A stretch of 64,000 nucleotides of DNA from Allacma fusca (Eukaryota > Arthropoda > Collembola > Symphypleona > Sminthuridae): contig OX359245.1 of NCBI GenBank assembly GCA_947179485.1, forward strand, positions 79,161,067-79,225,066. Direction: 5' to 3'. Below are positions 46,292 through 56,420 of this stretch, piece by piece. Below the pieces are notes generated by a model. It worked only from the letters and a program-made list of their open reading frames with translations, made no database searches and was not told the DNA's origin. Each line of letters starts with the position of its first letter. The first letter of the stretch is position 1. The translations under genes and the position numbers were made by a program.

Positions 46292-46601
46292 ACTTTCGCT
46301 TTGCTATTTTCGATCTTCGTTTTCCTGAACCAACTTGAATGGTTCTTAACTGACCTCGCTTTCCGTGTGTGGATCGCGTTGTTTTCTTCCTGCGTACTGA
46401 ACGTTGTCTTCCAGCTGTAGTTGCTCTACGCTTCCTTCTTCGACCACCACCTGACTGAGACTGAGGTTGTTTTCTTTTATGAATCGATTTTCGTCCGTTG
46501 CCAGATTTAAGTGGAATAAGATACGACGAACCTTCGACGCTCAATCCAGCACTTCCTCCGCCAGTCATGTCGGTCTCTTTAGATTCGGTCCCAATTTTCA
46601 C
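46278..46601 (-). CDS. Polinton core-like arginine/lysine-rich protein
   Basis: 107 codons; after a Gly-rich start nearly half the residues are Arg or Lys (RRRKRRATTAGRQ, RRKKTTRSTHGKRG). It overlaps the beginning of the major capsid frame by a few bases and follows the penton-like gene. Charge, size and position resemble DNA-condensing core proteins of adenoviruses (pVII/pX type). Homology cannot be claimed from composition alone. Confidence 0.6.
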   Translation of the reverse strand: MKIGTESKETDMTGGGSAGLSVEGSSYLIPLKSGNGRKSIHKRKQPQSQSGGGRRRKRRATTAGRQRSVRRKKTTRSTHGKRGQLRTIQVGSGKRRSKIAKRKCVRR

Positions 46602-46678
46602 GTGAGGGGTCTTAGGTTCAAGGAAGCAAACTTAATCGTTACACTCAACTTGTCGCATTTTTAAAAGTATACATTTAT

Positions 46679-48298
46679 TTAAAATCTAGGCTTAAAATGC
46701 AACAGAACACTTGTTTCTGCGTTACTTAAATCCCAAGGTTGAAAATATTCGTCGACAAAATCAACACGTAAAATTTGCAGTTGTTGACTGTTAACACGAA
46801 TAAATGACACTGGATTGAATTCTATTTCAACTTCTGTATTTTGATCAGTAGACATGGCAATTTCTGCTAGTACTGGAGCAGAGTGATTTTTATAAAATTG
46901 ATTCTCCACACAGTTTAGTAGTACAAGCAACCGCTTAGATTTTGATTCAACAGGAATGATTTCGTCCTCGCCTTCTTCAATTTCTCTAATAATTTCCTCC
47001 TGCACAACAACGTCATGACCGACGGGAATGCGCGTACCATTTTTAAACATTGCATCTAATGGTATTTCAAAGTATCTCTTCACAGGAATTGGCAATTCTA
47101 CGGCAAAATTTCTGGGAACGTCGTTGACAAACATGTCACCATTTCCATATTGAAATTTTATATCAAATTCAGGAAATTTTTCGTTAATGAATGTATTATT
47201 TAACGCTTGCAAAACATCCTTTACGCCCATGCTGGTCGGTTCTTTCATTGCAATAAAGAGTTTATTTGAATATCCCAGTTTAAAGAAAAGCGGATCCTCG
47301 GCAGTAATTTTCCGAAATTCGTTTTCATTAAACGCCGCAATAGATTCCTCTTGTCCAAGAAAAAATTTGTCGTGATTAAAACCCAAACAAGCAACAATTG
47401 ATTGAGGAAGCGTTATATAATCCGTTTTGCGACCATCAGGAGTTCCAACAAATATTCGACATTTGTTTTGACTATCAAAGTTGAAATCCACATTAAAACT
47501 AGACTCCAGGAGTCTGATAGTCAGGTTTCGAAAAAAGTTTTTAAAATTCGTTTCACTGTGTTTATAAAATACTGCAAGACTTTGAAATTGTTGATCCACT
47601 GTTATTATATTCGCTTTGTAGTTGTTTTTAACTGTTGATATTTGAAATTCGGTTTTAGCTGCAAGTTTTTTGTAAATATCTTCGGATGTAATGTCTTCAG
47701 CTGTGTAACTTCCAACTAGGAAGAATTTACGTTTGAGTCCAATCAGGGTTGCCAAATTTTCCGATATCTCCAACACATCTTCCGGATCTTCAAGCAATTG
47801 GTTTACTGTTACGAGAAATCTGTTCCCTTCTAGCGGGCGTAAATTAAAGTTAACTTTGATTTTACTAGCTTCCAAAGATTTATTAATTCTACTTATAAAT
47901 TCTGCAAAGCGTTTATCTGTGTTTTGGTACTTTAATGTGAACTTTGCTGGAGGTTCATAGTGTGGAAATAATGGACCTTGTGGAATTTCCTTATCTGCGC
48001 TGATCATTCTGCGAGTGATTCTAGGTCGTAGTATTTTCTGTACAGTCCTGGTTTTTCGAACAACTTTTGTTTGCGCATGAGGCGAGTACCGCAACCTCCT
48101 GAGTCCAACATCATACATTCCCCTCTCCAAATTCACAGGATTCGATAATGAATTTACAATGTTCCCCACAAGTCCTACACCATTTGGATTTGCTTTGTTT
48201 GACAGAATAGTATAAAAGTTTCGCAAAACATTCGGCTCATTTCGACCGTTATGCAATTTAAATTCGTTGTGTATCGACATTATGATTTCGGGATACAC
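46679..48298 (-). CDS. mCP: Polinton minor capsid (penton-like) protein
   Basis: 539 codons, looks whole. Near the N-terminus SLSNPVNLERGMYDVGL followed by RLRYSP matches the pattern of Polinton minor capsid proteins (LxxPxxLxGxWEVGL..I.YP). The C-terminus (LQILRVDFVDEYFQPWDL, then VLLHFKPRF) also fits the usual ending. The middle is longer than I would expect and has an Arg-rich patch. In the family it forms pentameric vertices. It lies between integrase and core-like genes. Confidence 0.75.
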   Translation of the reverse strand: MYPEIIMSIHNEFKLHNGRNEPNVLRNFYTILSNKANPNGVGLVGNIVNSLSNPVNLERGMYDVGLRRLRYSPHAQTKVVRKTRTVQKILRPRITRRMISADKEIPQGPLFPHYEPPAKFTLKYQNTDKRFAEFISRINKSLEASKIKVNFNLRPLEGNRFLVTVNQLLEDPEDVLEISENLATLIGLKRKFFLVGSYTAEDITSEDIYKKLAAKTEFQISTVKNNYKANIITVDQQFQSLAVFYKHSETNFKNFFRNLTIRLLESSFNVDFNFDSQNKCRIFVGTPDGRKTDYITLPQSIVACLGFNHDKFFLGQEESIAAFNENEFRKITAEDPLFFKLGYSNKLFIAMKEPTSMGVKDVLQALNNTFINEKFPEFDIKFQYGNGDMFVNDVPRNFAVELPIPVKRYFEIPLDAMFKNGTRIPVGHDVVVQEEIIREIEEGEDEIIPVESKSKRLLVLLNCVENQFYKNHSAPVLAEIAMSTDQNTEVEIEFNPVSFIRVNSQQLQILRVDFVDEYFQPWDLSNAETSVLLHFKPRF

Positions 48299-48299
48299 T

Positions 48300-49364
48300 T
48301 ATTCGTCGCTTTTAGTGCTGTTTTCCGGCTCAAATATTCGCGCCAGCTCCAACTCGTTGTCGTAAAACTGACCAGTTATATCTTCGGGCGGGTCCGATGT
48401 ATCTTCCAGCAAATATGTATATGGTATTGTGTCTTGAACCTTGACAATTCGAAAAATTTCTCGAGACCACGACTCAGAGTACCCTATAAAATGAAGTAAT
48501 TGATTAACCGTTGAATGTTAATTGTTATCAAAATTGTTGATTAAAATGTATTTGAAAGGTAATTGTTTACTAACCTTTTTCGAATAGAAGTTTTGCGCGG
48601 GAAATTCGGACCAAGTCGTTGATTTTAAACTTTGGTGGTTTTCGTGTAGAATTTTCCTTTTCCTTCAAGTATTTACTGTACATGCGAGACCAGATGTCAT
48701 ACTGATCGCGAATATTGACTGCATTCGGAGCACGACCCAACGTGGAATGGTATGTGTTATTGTAAGTGTCAATAAATTCTTGAAGAACTTTATATAAACG
48801 CGGCGAATCGTGTTCTGTCATGTAGCGTTGCAATTTGGCAAACAGCGTACGAATAAAACGTTCAACAATTGCAGCTTTTATATGGCTATATACGTGGTAG
48901 GGTTTAATACCGTTATCTTTTAAAAAATCGCGCACAAGCTTTGCTGTAAACTCTTTACCCCGATCGGTAAAAAGAAACATGGGCGTCTGGTCTGCCTCTT
49001 TAAAAATTGAATCAAAAGCTTTAATCATTGATTCGCTATCTTTTGATTTAATCATTCTTGCGTACGCCTTTTTGCTGAAGTTATCAATTACAACAAGTAT
49101 AAAAGTATTACAATTATTCCACGGAGCAATATTGGCAATATCCTTCAAATCCGCCGACCAAGTTTGATTAATGAAGCTTGTCATTATTTTTCGTCTTTTA
49201 AATTTATTACGCACTGGACGATGCAGTGCATACGAATTTAATTTTAACAATTCCTTTTCAATTTCTCGCTTATCTTTCCACTCTTTTCGCTCCTTAATAA
49301 ACCTACCAATACCCGAAAATGAACCAGTCAATCTTTGATTCAAATAACTGTCTCGAATTGACAT
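48300..49364 (-). CDS. INT: Polinton integrase (retrovirus-like rve fold)
   Basis: The main block (48,573-49,364) has the D,D35E core: Asp in WSADLKD, Asp in LFTDRGKEF and Glu in IKAAIVERF, preceded by a basic region. After an intron-like gap of about 85 bp, the block at 48,300-48,487 reads SWSREIFRIVKVQDT and YLLEDTSD, typical of the C-terminal part of Polinton integrases. The enzyme inserts the element and makes the 6-bp duplication. It is the first gene inside the right terminus and looks whole. Confidence 0.9.
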
Positions 49365-49521
49365 TTTTTCTTTGTTTTTTGTATTTAAAATGAACTAATT
49401 ATTGCGAATTCTTGAATTTACGAATATGAACTGAGCTGTGTTAAAAGGTGAAAGCAGTGCCATGCGTAATGTACAACTAAGAAGTACATGTGGGGTTTCC
49501 CGCTTTAAAGATATGTCGGGA

Positions 49522-49603
49522 TACTCGGGAATCTCCGGCGGATCGATACCCGAAATGCCAGGGGGCTCTTTCGGGAGCATGAAATCCATAATAAGGAACT
49601 ACT
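49522..49603. repeat. Polinton right terminal inverted repeat
   Basis: 82 bp, reverse complement of the left terminus with one mismatch, ending ACTACT. The target duplication CGTATT follows at 49,604-49,609. Confidence 0.95.
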
Positions 49604-49609
49604 CGTATT

Positions 49610-50440
49610 AAGTATATGGTATACAAGTATGAAATGCATACAATTAAATTTTGAACCTGATCCCTGTTAGAGTAAATATCAAGAACTAGATGGGAGGTTA
49701 TTATCGAACAATTTCAACGAAACGTCGTCGTAAGTTCTTAATTCCGTAAATGACATCTCAAAAGCTTACATTTGTATATCTGCATCAGATAGCTCAGTAA
49801 TGTATCATTCCAAGCGCACGGTTACTTTTTTCGGATTTTATTTCTCATAGTGTTTGTTTTTAGTTCTTTATTTGTTTTGTCATGATTGATTTACTTGTCC
49901 AAGAAATGGCAACATCATTAAAATTATTGGAACGTGTGTCAGTATTCTTCGGGTTTTATGTGAATCGAGAATTACTTTTGCCTGTTGTACAGTATTTGCT
50001 GATTCCAAAACCAAAGAATATATATTTATACATATAAAATATATGTATAAATCAATAGCCCGGCTGATATGATCTGTAACATTGCCTGGTCTATATCCTC
50101 AATGTAAGAGATAGCTTTGAAACGAAATACACGAGAACAGTTTCCCATAATGCTAAAAAAGCAAAATTCCAAAATAAAGATTCTGCAAATGAGCAGCATA
50201 AATCTTCCAAACAGATTTAAACAGGCAGTAAATCTGATTTTGTGGGTAAAATCGACTTTCAAAATTTATTACTCAGGTTAATAAGCTTAAGTCAAATATA
50301 CGCAATTTTGGGATTGAAAATTCGGAATAACATAATTTTAAAAGTACAATTCGTAATTCCCTGCCTGCTGATGAATTGTGTATTTGTATAATTTATAGCT
50401 GTAATAATTAAATAAACGGCCATTGAATAATGTACGCAAT
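49610..50440. other. Prolyl-hydroxylase 3' flank, copy B
   Basis: Diverged repeats of the flank of copy C: 49,765-49,880 matches 61,080-61,195, 50,045-50,180 matches 61,820-61,950, and 50,170-50,400 matches 61,970-62,210. This shows segmental duplication rather than a transposon. No gene. Confidence 0.7.
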
Positions 50441-51270
50441 TCATTTAATATTTGGCTGTATAAGTTTACCGTTGACCACTGCTGCCCTAGTCTAGTCAGA
50501 CTTGACTAGGAAAGACTAGACTTGAATAGACTAGGAAGCAAAATGGACGTAAAAGAATAGACTTGACTTGACTACGAATGGTGTTACATTTATGGGACTT
50601 GACTAGAATAGACTAGGGCAACTGACGAAAACACAGGACTTGACTAGACTTGACTTGCATGACTCCGTGGTAAAGCTAGTCAAGTCATAATTACTTGAGG
50701 CTCTCTCATGTAGCTGAAAATCATAGCAAGAAAGCCAGAAAGCAATTCCAGTACGGTTTACTTTGCTTAAGTAAATATATGGTTTTCGTTTCTACAGATT
50801 AAAACATGAAATTGTCCACTAAGCCACGTAGAAATGTTTAGGAAAATCTAGTTTTTAGTTACAATTTCTTCGTTAACAAGGAAATTGATCATAATGAAAG
50901 CTACGATACATTTCCCACATTTCATTTTTGCGGGAAAAAATGTCTATTAATACTCTTCAAATTGCCACTGAAATTAAAAATAAGATTAATTAGGATACAC
51001 TTTCCTTCCTGGTGGAGGTCCTCGAACATATACCTGATGTGATTATGGTAGTTCACACTACACAAACTCCATTTTCTTATACCTGGAAAAATACCTGATA
51101 CATTATATTATTATTATTATTATTATTTATTTACTGATCGAGCCCTTGGCTCTTAATCAATTTCGTCACATCTTGTTACATCAGTATTACAATTACATAA
51201 TATGCTGGTTGGACTTAATTTAATTACATTAAGTTAACTCAAGCTCGTGTAATTGAGCAATATTTGGACA

Positions 51271-54042
51271 CTAAATGCATTTAGCCAGTTTCCTCCTAAA
51301 CTCCATCACAGTTTCGCTCGTCTTCACTTCACTCCCAAGTCTGTTCCAATCATTAATGACCCGATTAGTAAAAAATCCTCCTCTTGCGTTTCGCTTGAAC
51401 TTTGACTTGAAGAGCTGGGGTGGTCTCCTTCCCCCCTCGCATATTGTGAAGAACTTCCTATGGTCAACGTTATACTTCCCGTTCATAATTTTGTAAGCCT
51501 CGGTCAATGATAATTTCCTAACCCGCTCCTCTACAGTATCCCATTTCAAGACCTTACACCTTTCCAGGTATGGCATACCCCGTATATCCCTGGCCATCTT
51601 AGTGGCTCGCCTCTGTAAGTTTTCGAGAAGTGTCTTGTCTCCTTTCAGATGTGGATACCAGATAGTGATAGCATATTCTACAATAGGTCGTATGTATGTA
51701 TCGTACAACTTCGTGACTTTTTTCGCATTTAAGTACTTGAAGGACTTGGAGATCATGTAAAGAATTCCACCCGCCTTATGATTGACCTGGCGGATATGAT
51801 CTGTCACCTTCAGTGTACTGATCACTCTTAGGCCAAGGTCCCTCACCGAGTCGCAGAACTGTATCTCTTGACCGCCAACGGTGTACTTGTATGTAGGGGT
51901 TGTAATCCTCTTATTGACATGAAGTGCCTCACATTTGGTTAGGTTAATTTTCATTCCATTAGAAAGAGTCCAGTCGTATATTCTGTTAATATCCTCTTGC
52001 ATGGAATCCACGTCACGTTTTGAAGTAATTTTTCTGTATAGTTTGAGGTCATCGGCATACGTTGGATGGTTGTTTGATATTATGTTTAATAAGTCATTTA
52101 TGAAAATGACAAATAGCGTTGGTCCCAAGACGGAACCCTGAGGGACACCAGATAACACTTCAAGGGAAGTCGATAACGTTTCCTGAATTCTCACCCTTTG
52201 GGATCGGCACCTGAGAAATTGTTCAATCCATCTAACTACATATCCACTGATACCGATGTCTTCAAGTTTTGAGACCAGCAGTGTATGTGGTACGCAATCA
52301 AAGGCTTTGGAAAAATCAAAATAAACACAGTCTACACTCCCACCCTCATCCAGTGTCTTTGTCCAATCTTCCTGAGCTGTCAATAGGTTGGTAAAACATG
52401 ACCTTCGTGGAATAAACCCATGCTGGGAACTGTTTAGCTTTTCGTGACAAATCAGAAAAGAGACAATCCTGGCTCTAACTATTCTTTCGAGGAGCTTGCA
52501 GACCACCGACGTCAGGCTCACCGGGCGATAGTTGGATACATTTTCCTTGCACCCCGATTTGAAAATTGGGATTATATGAGCTTCTTTCCAGTCCTGGGGT
52601 AGGATACCAGTGTTAAGAGATTCAATAAATAACCGAGAAAGCAATGGGGCTATAACTTCCACACATTCCTTGAGTACCCTGGGATGTATTCCATCCGGTC
52701 CCGATGCCGAGTTGGACTTGATGCCTTGAATTGCCTTTTTGACTATTTTCGCATTCATGGGTATATTTTCCAGCCTAGGGTACGGTTTCTGTTGTTCAAT
52801 GTTCGCCCAGAATTCTCTGAAATAAATGCACACGTCCGGCTCTTCTCTTGTGAACACTGACTGAAAATAATCATTAAAGGTGTCTGATATTTCTTTAGTT
52901 TCACTCATTACTTTTTCTTCCGTTTTTAGCATCTTACAGCAGCTCTTGCCTCTTAACTTCTTTGATACGTAATTGTAAAACACTTTAGGGTTCGTGCTCA
53001 TGTTCTTACATATCGTATCTTCAACATCACGGTGGTATTTTCTATTCTCTCTCGTTAGACGATTCCGGATTTCTCGAAAGTACTCCCAGGTGCTCTTGTC
53101 TTGGTTATAGGATCTCCATGCTCTTCGCTTGGCATTAATCAGCTCTCGGATATGCTTTGGCCTAGTTTTATTCATCACGGTGACTTCCGGGATCCATTTG
53201 TCAACAGACTGCATTATGTTGGACTTTATGATCAACCACATGTCTTCAACAGTTTTACCCTCCAGAGACTCTAACTTGAGTAGAGATAAGTGGTTACTTA
53301 TGCTCTCATAGTCACCGCGGCTGTAAAGTTTAATTTTCTTCGCACAATCCTCTTCTAAATGTCTGAGAGCGACTTCCGCTCGGATCATATTATGGTCACT
53401 TGCTCCAAGTGGCGGGTCTGAGGATATTTTCAAAACACTTGTGAAAGAATCTGTGAAAAACAGGTCAATTGTAGAGGGTTTATTCTTCCCTCTTTTCCGG
53501 GTAACAAAATTCACATTTTGTTTCAGTGCATACAAATCTGCTACATTTAACAACTTACTAGAAAAGCCATCCATAGGGCCTGTACATACATTATTGCACC
53601 AGTTTATATCCGCCGAGTTGAAGTCTCCACATATTATGAACTGCTTGTAATTGTTGCTTACTTCTTTGCACAATTTGAGCACCTGGTTATTTACATTATG
53701 ACTACTATTAGGGCTTCTGTAAATACAACAGATAGTAAGCCAGTCCAACTCTCCTCTTATACGTATACAAACATACTCAACTGCGGTTATTTCAGGAATG
53801 TACACTCTTGAGGTCTTCAGATTTTCATTCACAAAAATACAGACACCCCCTCCTTTGTAATTCTCTCTGTCATGCCTATACAAGTCGTATCCTTTTAATT
53901 TAACATGTTTATCCGCTGGTTTTAACCACGTTTCCGTCATGCATACAATGTTAGCTTTACTATATTCACAGTAATCAGACAGTTCGTCAATCTTATTATT
54001 AAGGCTATTTACATTTGTACAAATTACACTTAGTTTAGATAG
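51271..54042 (-). CDS. LINE ORF2: endonuclease and reverse transcriptase
   Basis: The first in-frame ATG is at 53,940, but the frame is open for 34 more codons up to the ORF1 stop, and these encode the true start of the APE-type endonuclease (TNVNSLNNKIDELSDYC before VCMTETWL). Endonuclease motifs TETWLK, GDFNSADINW and SDHNMI are present. The reverse transcriptase has SASGPDGIHP, FDFSKAFDCVPH, GVPQGSVLGPTLF and TYADDLKLY. A C-terminal region with LQRRATKMARDIRG is typical of CR1/L2-type elements. No RNase H. The frame has no breaks. ORF2 nicks target DNA and copies the element's RNA there. Confidence 0.95.
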   Translation of the reverse strand, partial: LSKLSVICTNVNSLNNKIDELSDYCEYSKANIVCMTETWLKPADKHVKLKGYDLYRHDRENYKGGGVCIFVNENLKTSRVYIPEITAVEYVCIRIRGELDWLTICCIYRSPNSSHNVNNQVLKLCKEVSNNYKQFIICGDFNSADINWCNNVCTGPMDGFSSKLLNVADLYALKQNVNFVTRKRGKNKPSTIDLFFTDSFTSVLKISSDPPLGASDHNMIRAEVALRHLEEDCAKKIKLYSRGDYESISNHLSLLKLESLEGKTVEDMWLIIKSNIMQSVDKWIPEVTVMNKTRPKHIRELINAKRRAWRSYNQDKSTWEYFREIRNRLTRENRKYHRDVEDTICKNMSTNPKVFYNYVSKKLRGKSCCKMLKTEEKVMSETKEISDTFNDYFQSVFTREEPDVCIYFREFWANIEQQKPYPRLENIPMNAKIVKKAIQGIKSNSASGPDGIHPRVLKECVEVIAPLLSRLFIESLNTGILPQDWKEAHIIPIFKSGCKENVSNYRPVSLTSVVCKLLERIVRARIVSFLICHEKLNSSQHGFIPRRSCFTNLLTAQEDWTKTLDEGGSVDCVYFDFSKAFDCVPHTLLVSKLEDIGISGYVVRWIEQFLRCRSQRVRIQETLSTSLEVLSGVPQGSVLGPTLFVIFINDLLNIISNNHPTYADDLKLYRKITSKRDVDSMQEDINRIYDWTLSNGMKINLTKCEALHVNKRITTPTYKYTVGGQEIQFCDSVRDLGLRVISTLKVTDHIRQVNHKAGGILYMISKSFKYLNAKKVTKLYDTYIRPIVEYAITIWYPHLKGDKTLLENLQRRATKMARDIRGMPYLERCKVLKWDTVEERVRKLSLTEAYKIMNGKYNVDHRKFFTICEGGRRPPQLFKSKFKRNARGGFFTNRVINDWNRLGSEVKTSETVMEFRRKLAKCI

Positions 54043-54843
54043 TCATTTCTTGTGCACTTTTGTCGCTCTATCTTCTACTGCCGTTACGTTGGTTCGAATC
54101 TTCCTCTTGGGAGCCAGAACAGATCTTCCCGCTGGTGTTTCACTTGAGCCACTCCCTTCCCCATTGGTCGCAGGTCTAGCTGATCTTCTCTGTTGCCATT
54201 CTTCTCTTTGCTTTCTCGTCAAGCCTGGCTTTACGGCAATTTTTGAATATTCCGGCATCTTTTTGAGCTTCTCCTTCGCAGCATTTAACACTTCTCTCTT
54301 GTCCCTCAGCCTTTCTGTAGAAACCAAAACAGGTCTTATTTTGCTGTTGCGAACTTCTCGCTTTCCAATTCTTGTGACATCTGTTTTAATTTTCTGGCCT
54401 GGGCAAATGCTATTAAGCAGCTTCTCAACAAAATTAACATCTTCGCTATCCCCCTTTTCATCCACACCAAAGATTATAAACTTATTTTGACGCTGTTTTC
54501 TCCTCTCAAATTCAACAATCTCCTCACGTATTTGCTCAGCCACATCTTCTCTGAAAACATTGACTACTGAGTGTACCTCTTCTACATGCTTCTCGAAGTC
54601 GTGTCTTATTGTCAGTTGTTCTTCCTCGACAGTCTCGATCCTCTTCATGAGTGCAACTGTGCTGTCTTCAATTTTTTTAGCAAGGTCTGCTCTGCTCTCC
54701 AGGACAGTTTCCTCCAGCTTCTGTTGTCTCTCTTCCATTTTTCGTTGGTTTTCGGTTATCAGGGCATACAAGTCACTCAATGTAATCTCTTTGGCAGAAT
54801 TTTCTTTAGCCATTCCAGTGCTTCTCTCATGCGGTCTCCTCAA
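54043..54843 (-). CDS. LINE ORF1: coiled-coil RNA-binding protein
   Basis: 266 codons. Residues about 25-130 form a long charged coiled coil (NQRKMEERQQKLEETVLE). Next comes NKFIIFGVDEKG, RRM-like as in L1/CR1 ORF1 proteins, then a basic region and a low-complexity tail ending KVHKK. It should bind the element RNA as a trimer or multimer. The stop is a single TGA at 54,043-54,045, followed directly by CTA and in frame with ORF2. Confidence 0.85.
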   Translation of the reverse strand: MRRPHERSTGMAKENSAKEITLSDLYALITENQRKMEERQQKLEETVLESRADLAKKIEDSTVALMKRIETVEEEQLTIRHDFEKHVEEVHSVVNVFREDVAEQIREEIVEFERRKQRQNKFIIFGVDEKGDSEDVNFVEKLLNSICPGQKIKTDVTRIGKREVRNSKIRPVLVSTERLRDKREVLNAAKEKLKKMPEYSKIAVKPGLTRKQREEWQQRRSARPATNGEGSGSSETPAGRSVLAPKRKIRTNVTAVEDRATKVHKK

Positions 54844-56420
54844 CTGAATAAAAATAAATGTCCAGTGCTAGTATCCTTGGCAGACAGTACAAACAAGGCC
54901 AGCTTAGTGCACGGCCCACGTATACTTGTTAAAATTATAACTTAGCTATTTCGGTGAGTTAGAGGGTCCCGGATAGATTTTCGATCGTCTTGGGGTACTC
55001 CAGGTTACGTGTCTTCTTTGCCAAATGAGATGTGTCAAAATTATTTTAAAAACCACTTAAAAATTATGAAATACTAGGAGCAGTAAAATTGCTGCTGTGC
55101 TTGTTACAGTGTTGCCGCTATCTTTTTTGTTGTACCAGGCACTTGTTGAATCTCGAATACAGTTCTAATGTAGGAAAATGTATAACACTACCACGTATAT
55201 AATCGTAAGAGAAATAACGTTCCACCAATAGTATTTTCACCCCATCGAGAACGCATTGGGTATAATTGGGAGAAAAATTAGTTCTGCCAAAGAGGAATCT
55301 GATACCACCTCGCTTACGTATTCAAGTATTAAATTTAACCACAGATCGATTCCACAAATTCTGATTCATCCCCAACATTTTAGTGTCTGTTTACTAATTA
55401 AAAACATCATGTCAGCTGGTATTAATACTATTTAAATTAATGACTTCTTTAAAACACTCGGTGCAGCTTACGGGATTGCTCATTGGCAGAACAAATTTTT
55501 CTTCAATTAATACCAAGTTTGTGGAATCAAAACATGTGATTTCTTGTCGTCAGCACCAGTTTTAGAAAAATTAATGCCACTAATGTTGGTGGTACATCCG
55601 AAATACACTCGATACAATTTACATATGTGTTTTGTCATTGTTATCTCTAGTTTGTTTTCCACTAATACCAACTACATACCTGATATTTCTTCCTTTTGCC
55701 CAAACCCCGCCACCAACCAAAGAATCGATCTTTCTAACGTGCCCTTTCTTTAGCAATGTCATTTTGAGGTTCAGTAACTGCCTGGTGCAATGTTTTTATA
55801 CCCTCATACAAACTACAACAAATTCTACTAAGTGTACCGGGTACTTCCCGTAGTACGTCCCAGTGGAAATATCATATACCCGACAATATCCCCATCTTCA
55901 ATCCCTATATACCAGATAGGAAAGTTTAACCACTACTTTATAAACTGACAACATTATTCTTGTATTGATGTTGTAAAATACACGAGTTAATTCTCATTTG
56001 TACGTCGTTTTATGCAAACTAACATGTGCTAGTTTTTTATGGATGTATTCGCTACAAATCTGAAAATTTCCGACTCAGCGAAACTCAAGTTTTTGAAAAT
56101 AACATTTTTCATATGTTGCTGATCAAGAGGAAGGGATTTTTGCAAAAAAATATAATGTGACTAGGGGAATAGACTAGACTTGACTAGGGAACCAGCTGTA
56201 GAATCAAGACTAGGACTAGACTTGACTATTGCTACTTAAACATTCAGCTGACTTGACTAGACTTGACTAGTTGCGGTTCTAAACATAAAAGAGTAGACTA
56301 GACTTGACTAGGTAGCCTGGCGGGCAGCAGTGCCGTTGACCACAACGTCGTACGGTTTCCCGCGCTTCAAATGAAACTGGATATGGTACTGATCCGATTC
56401 AACAATGGAAAGGGCGAATA

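Larger units (their letters stand above)
30468..49603 (-). mobile_element. Polinton/Maverick element, near-complete
   Basis: A 19,136-bp element bounded by inverted repeats that start AGTAGTTCCT and by a 6-bp target duplication. It holds the Polinton hallmark set: integrase, protein-primed B-family polymerase, adenovirus-type protease, FtsK/HerA packaging ATPase, and major and minor capsid protein candidates, all on the minus strand, plus small basic proteins. The left half adds a Pif1-type helicase, a RING-like protein and an unrecognised spliced gene. The TIRs differ at one base in 82, so insertion looks recent. Most genes look open; the major capsid gene shows about two interruptions, and several others seem to use short introns. 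It inserted between two copies of the duplicated prolyl-hydroxylase segment. Confidence 0.95.
51105..55135 (-). mobile_element. Non-LTR retrotransposon (LINE, CR1/L2/Jockey group), near full length
   Basis: Minus-strand element with ORF1 (54,043-54,843), ORF2 (51,271-54,042) and a 3' end made of a (TAA)n-like microsatellite (51,105-51,129, read as TTA repeats on the plus strand), the usual tail for this group. The 5' border near 55,135 is estimated. No target duplication was resolved. Both ORFs are open, so the copy looks young. The clade assignment rests on general ORF2 features and is approximate. Confidence 0.9.
50477..56332. mobile_element. hAT-like element (CTAGTCAAGTC family) hosting a LINE
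   Basis: Termini CACTGCTGCCC and GGGCAGCAGTG are inverted repeats, flanked by the 8-bp duplication CCGTTGAC (50,469-50,476 and 56,333-56,340). The first and last 200-300 bp carry TAGTCAAGTCTAGTC words and match the 8,244-9,556 copy, as do internal pieces (50,940-50,970; 55,690-55,750). The extra length comes mostly from the LINE. No hAT transposase is seen in the rest. Confidence 0.9.
50441..56420 (-). pseudogene. Prolyl 4-hydroxylase alpha-like last exon (copy B), split by a transposon
   Basis: 56,333-56,420 plus 50,441-50,476 together correspond to the last exon of copies A and C (ESDQYH..., HLKRGKPYDVVVNGKL-type sequence, stop at 50,441). The exon is interrupted by the hAT-like element at 50,477-56,332, which duplicated CCGTTGAC. 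The splice acceptor CAG before the exon in the other copies is changed here, and the preceding catalytic exon is not recognisable, so the copy is a relic. Confidence 0.85.

Noticed and set aside
48300-49364. LTR retrotransposon integrase
   Set aside because: No reverse transcriptase, protease or LTRs accompany it; the setting and inverted termini are those of a Polinton.
54050-54945. Plus-strand ORFs over LINE ORF1
   Set aside because: Ser/Leu-rich mirror frames of the coiled-coil gene without motifs.
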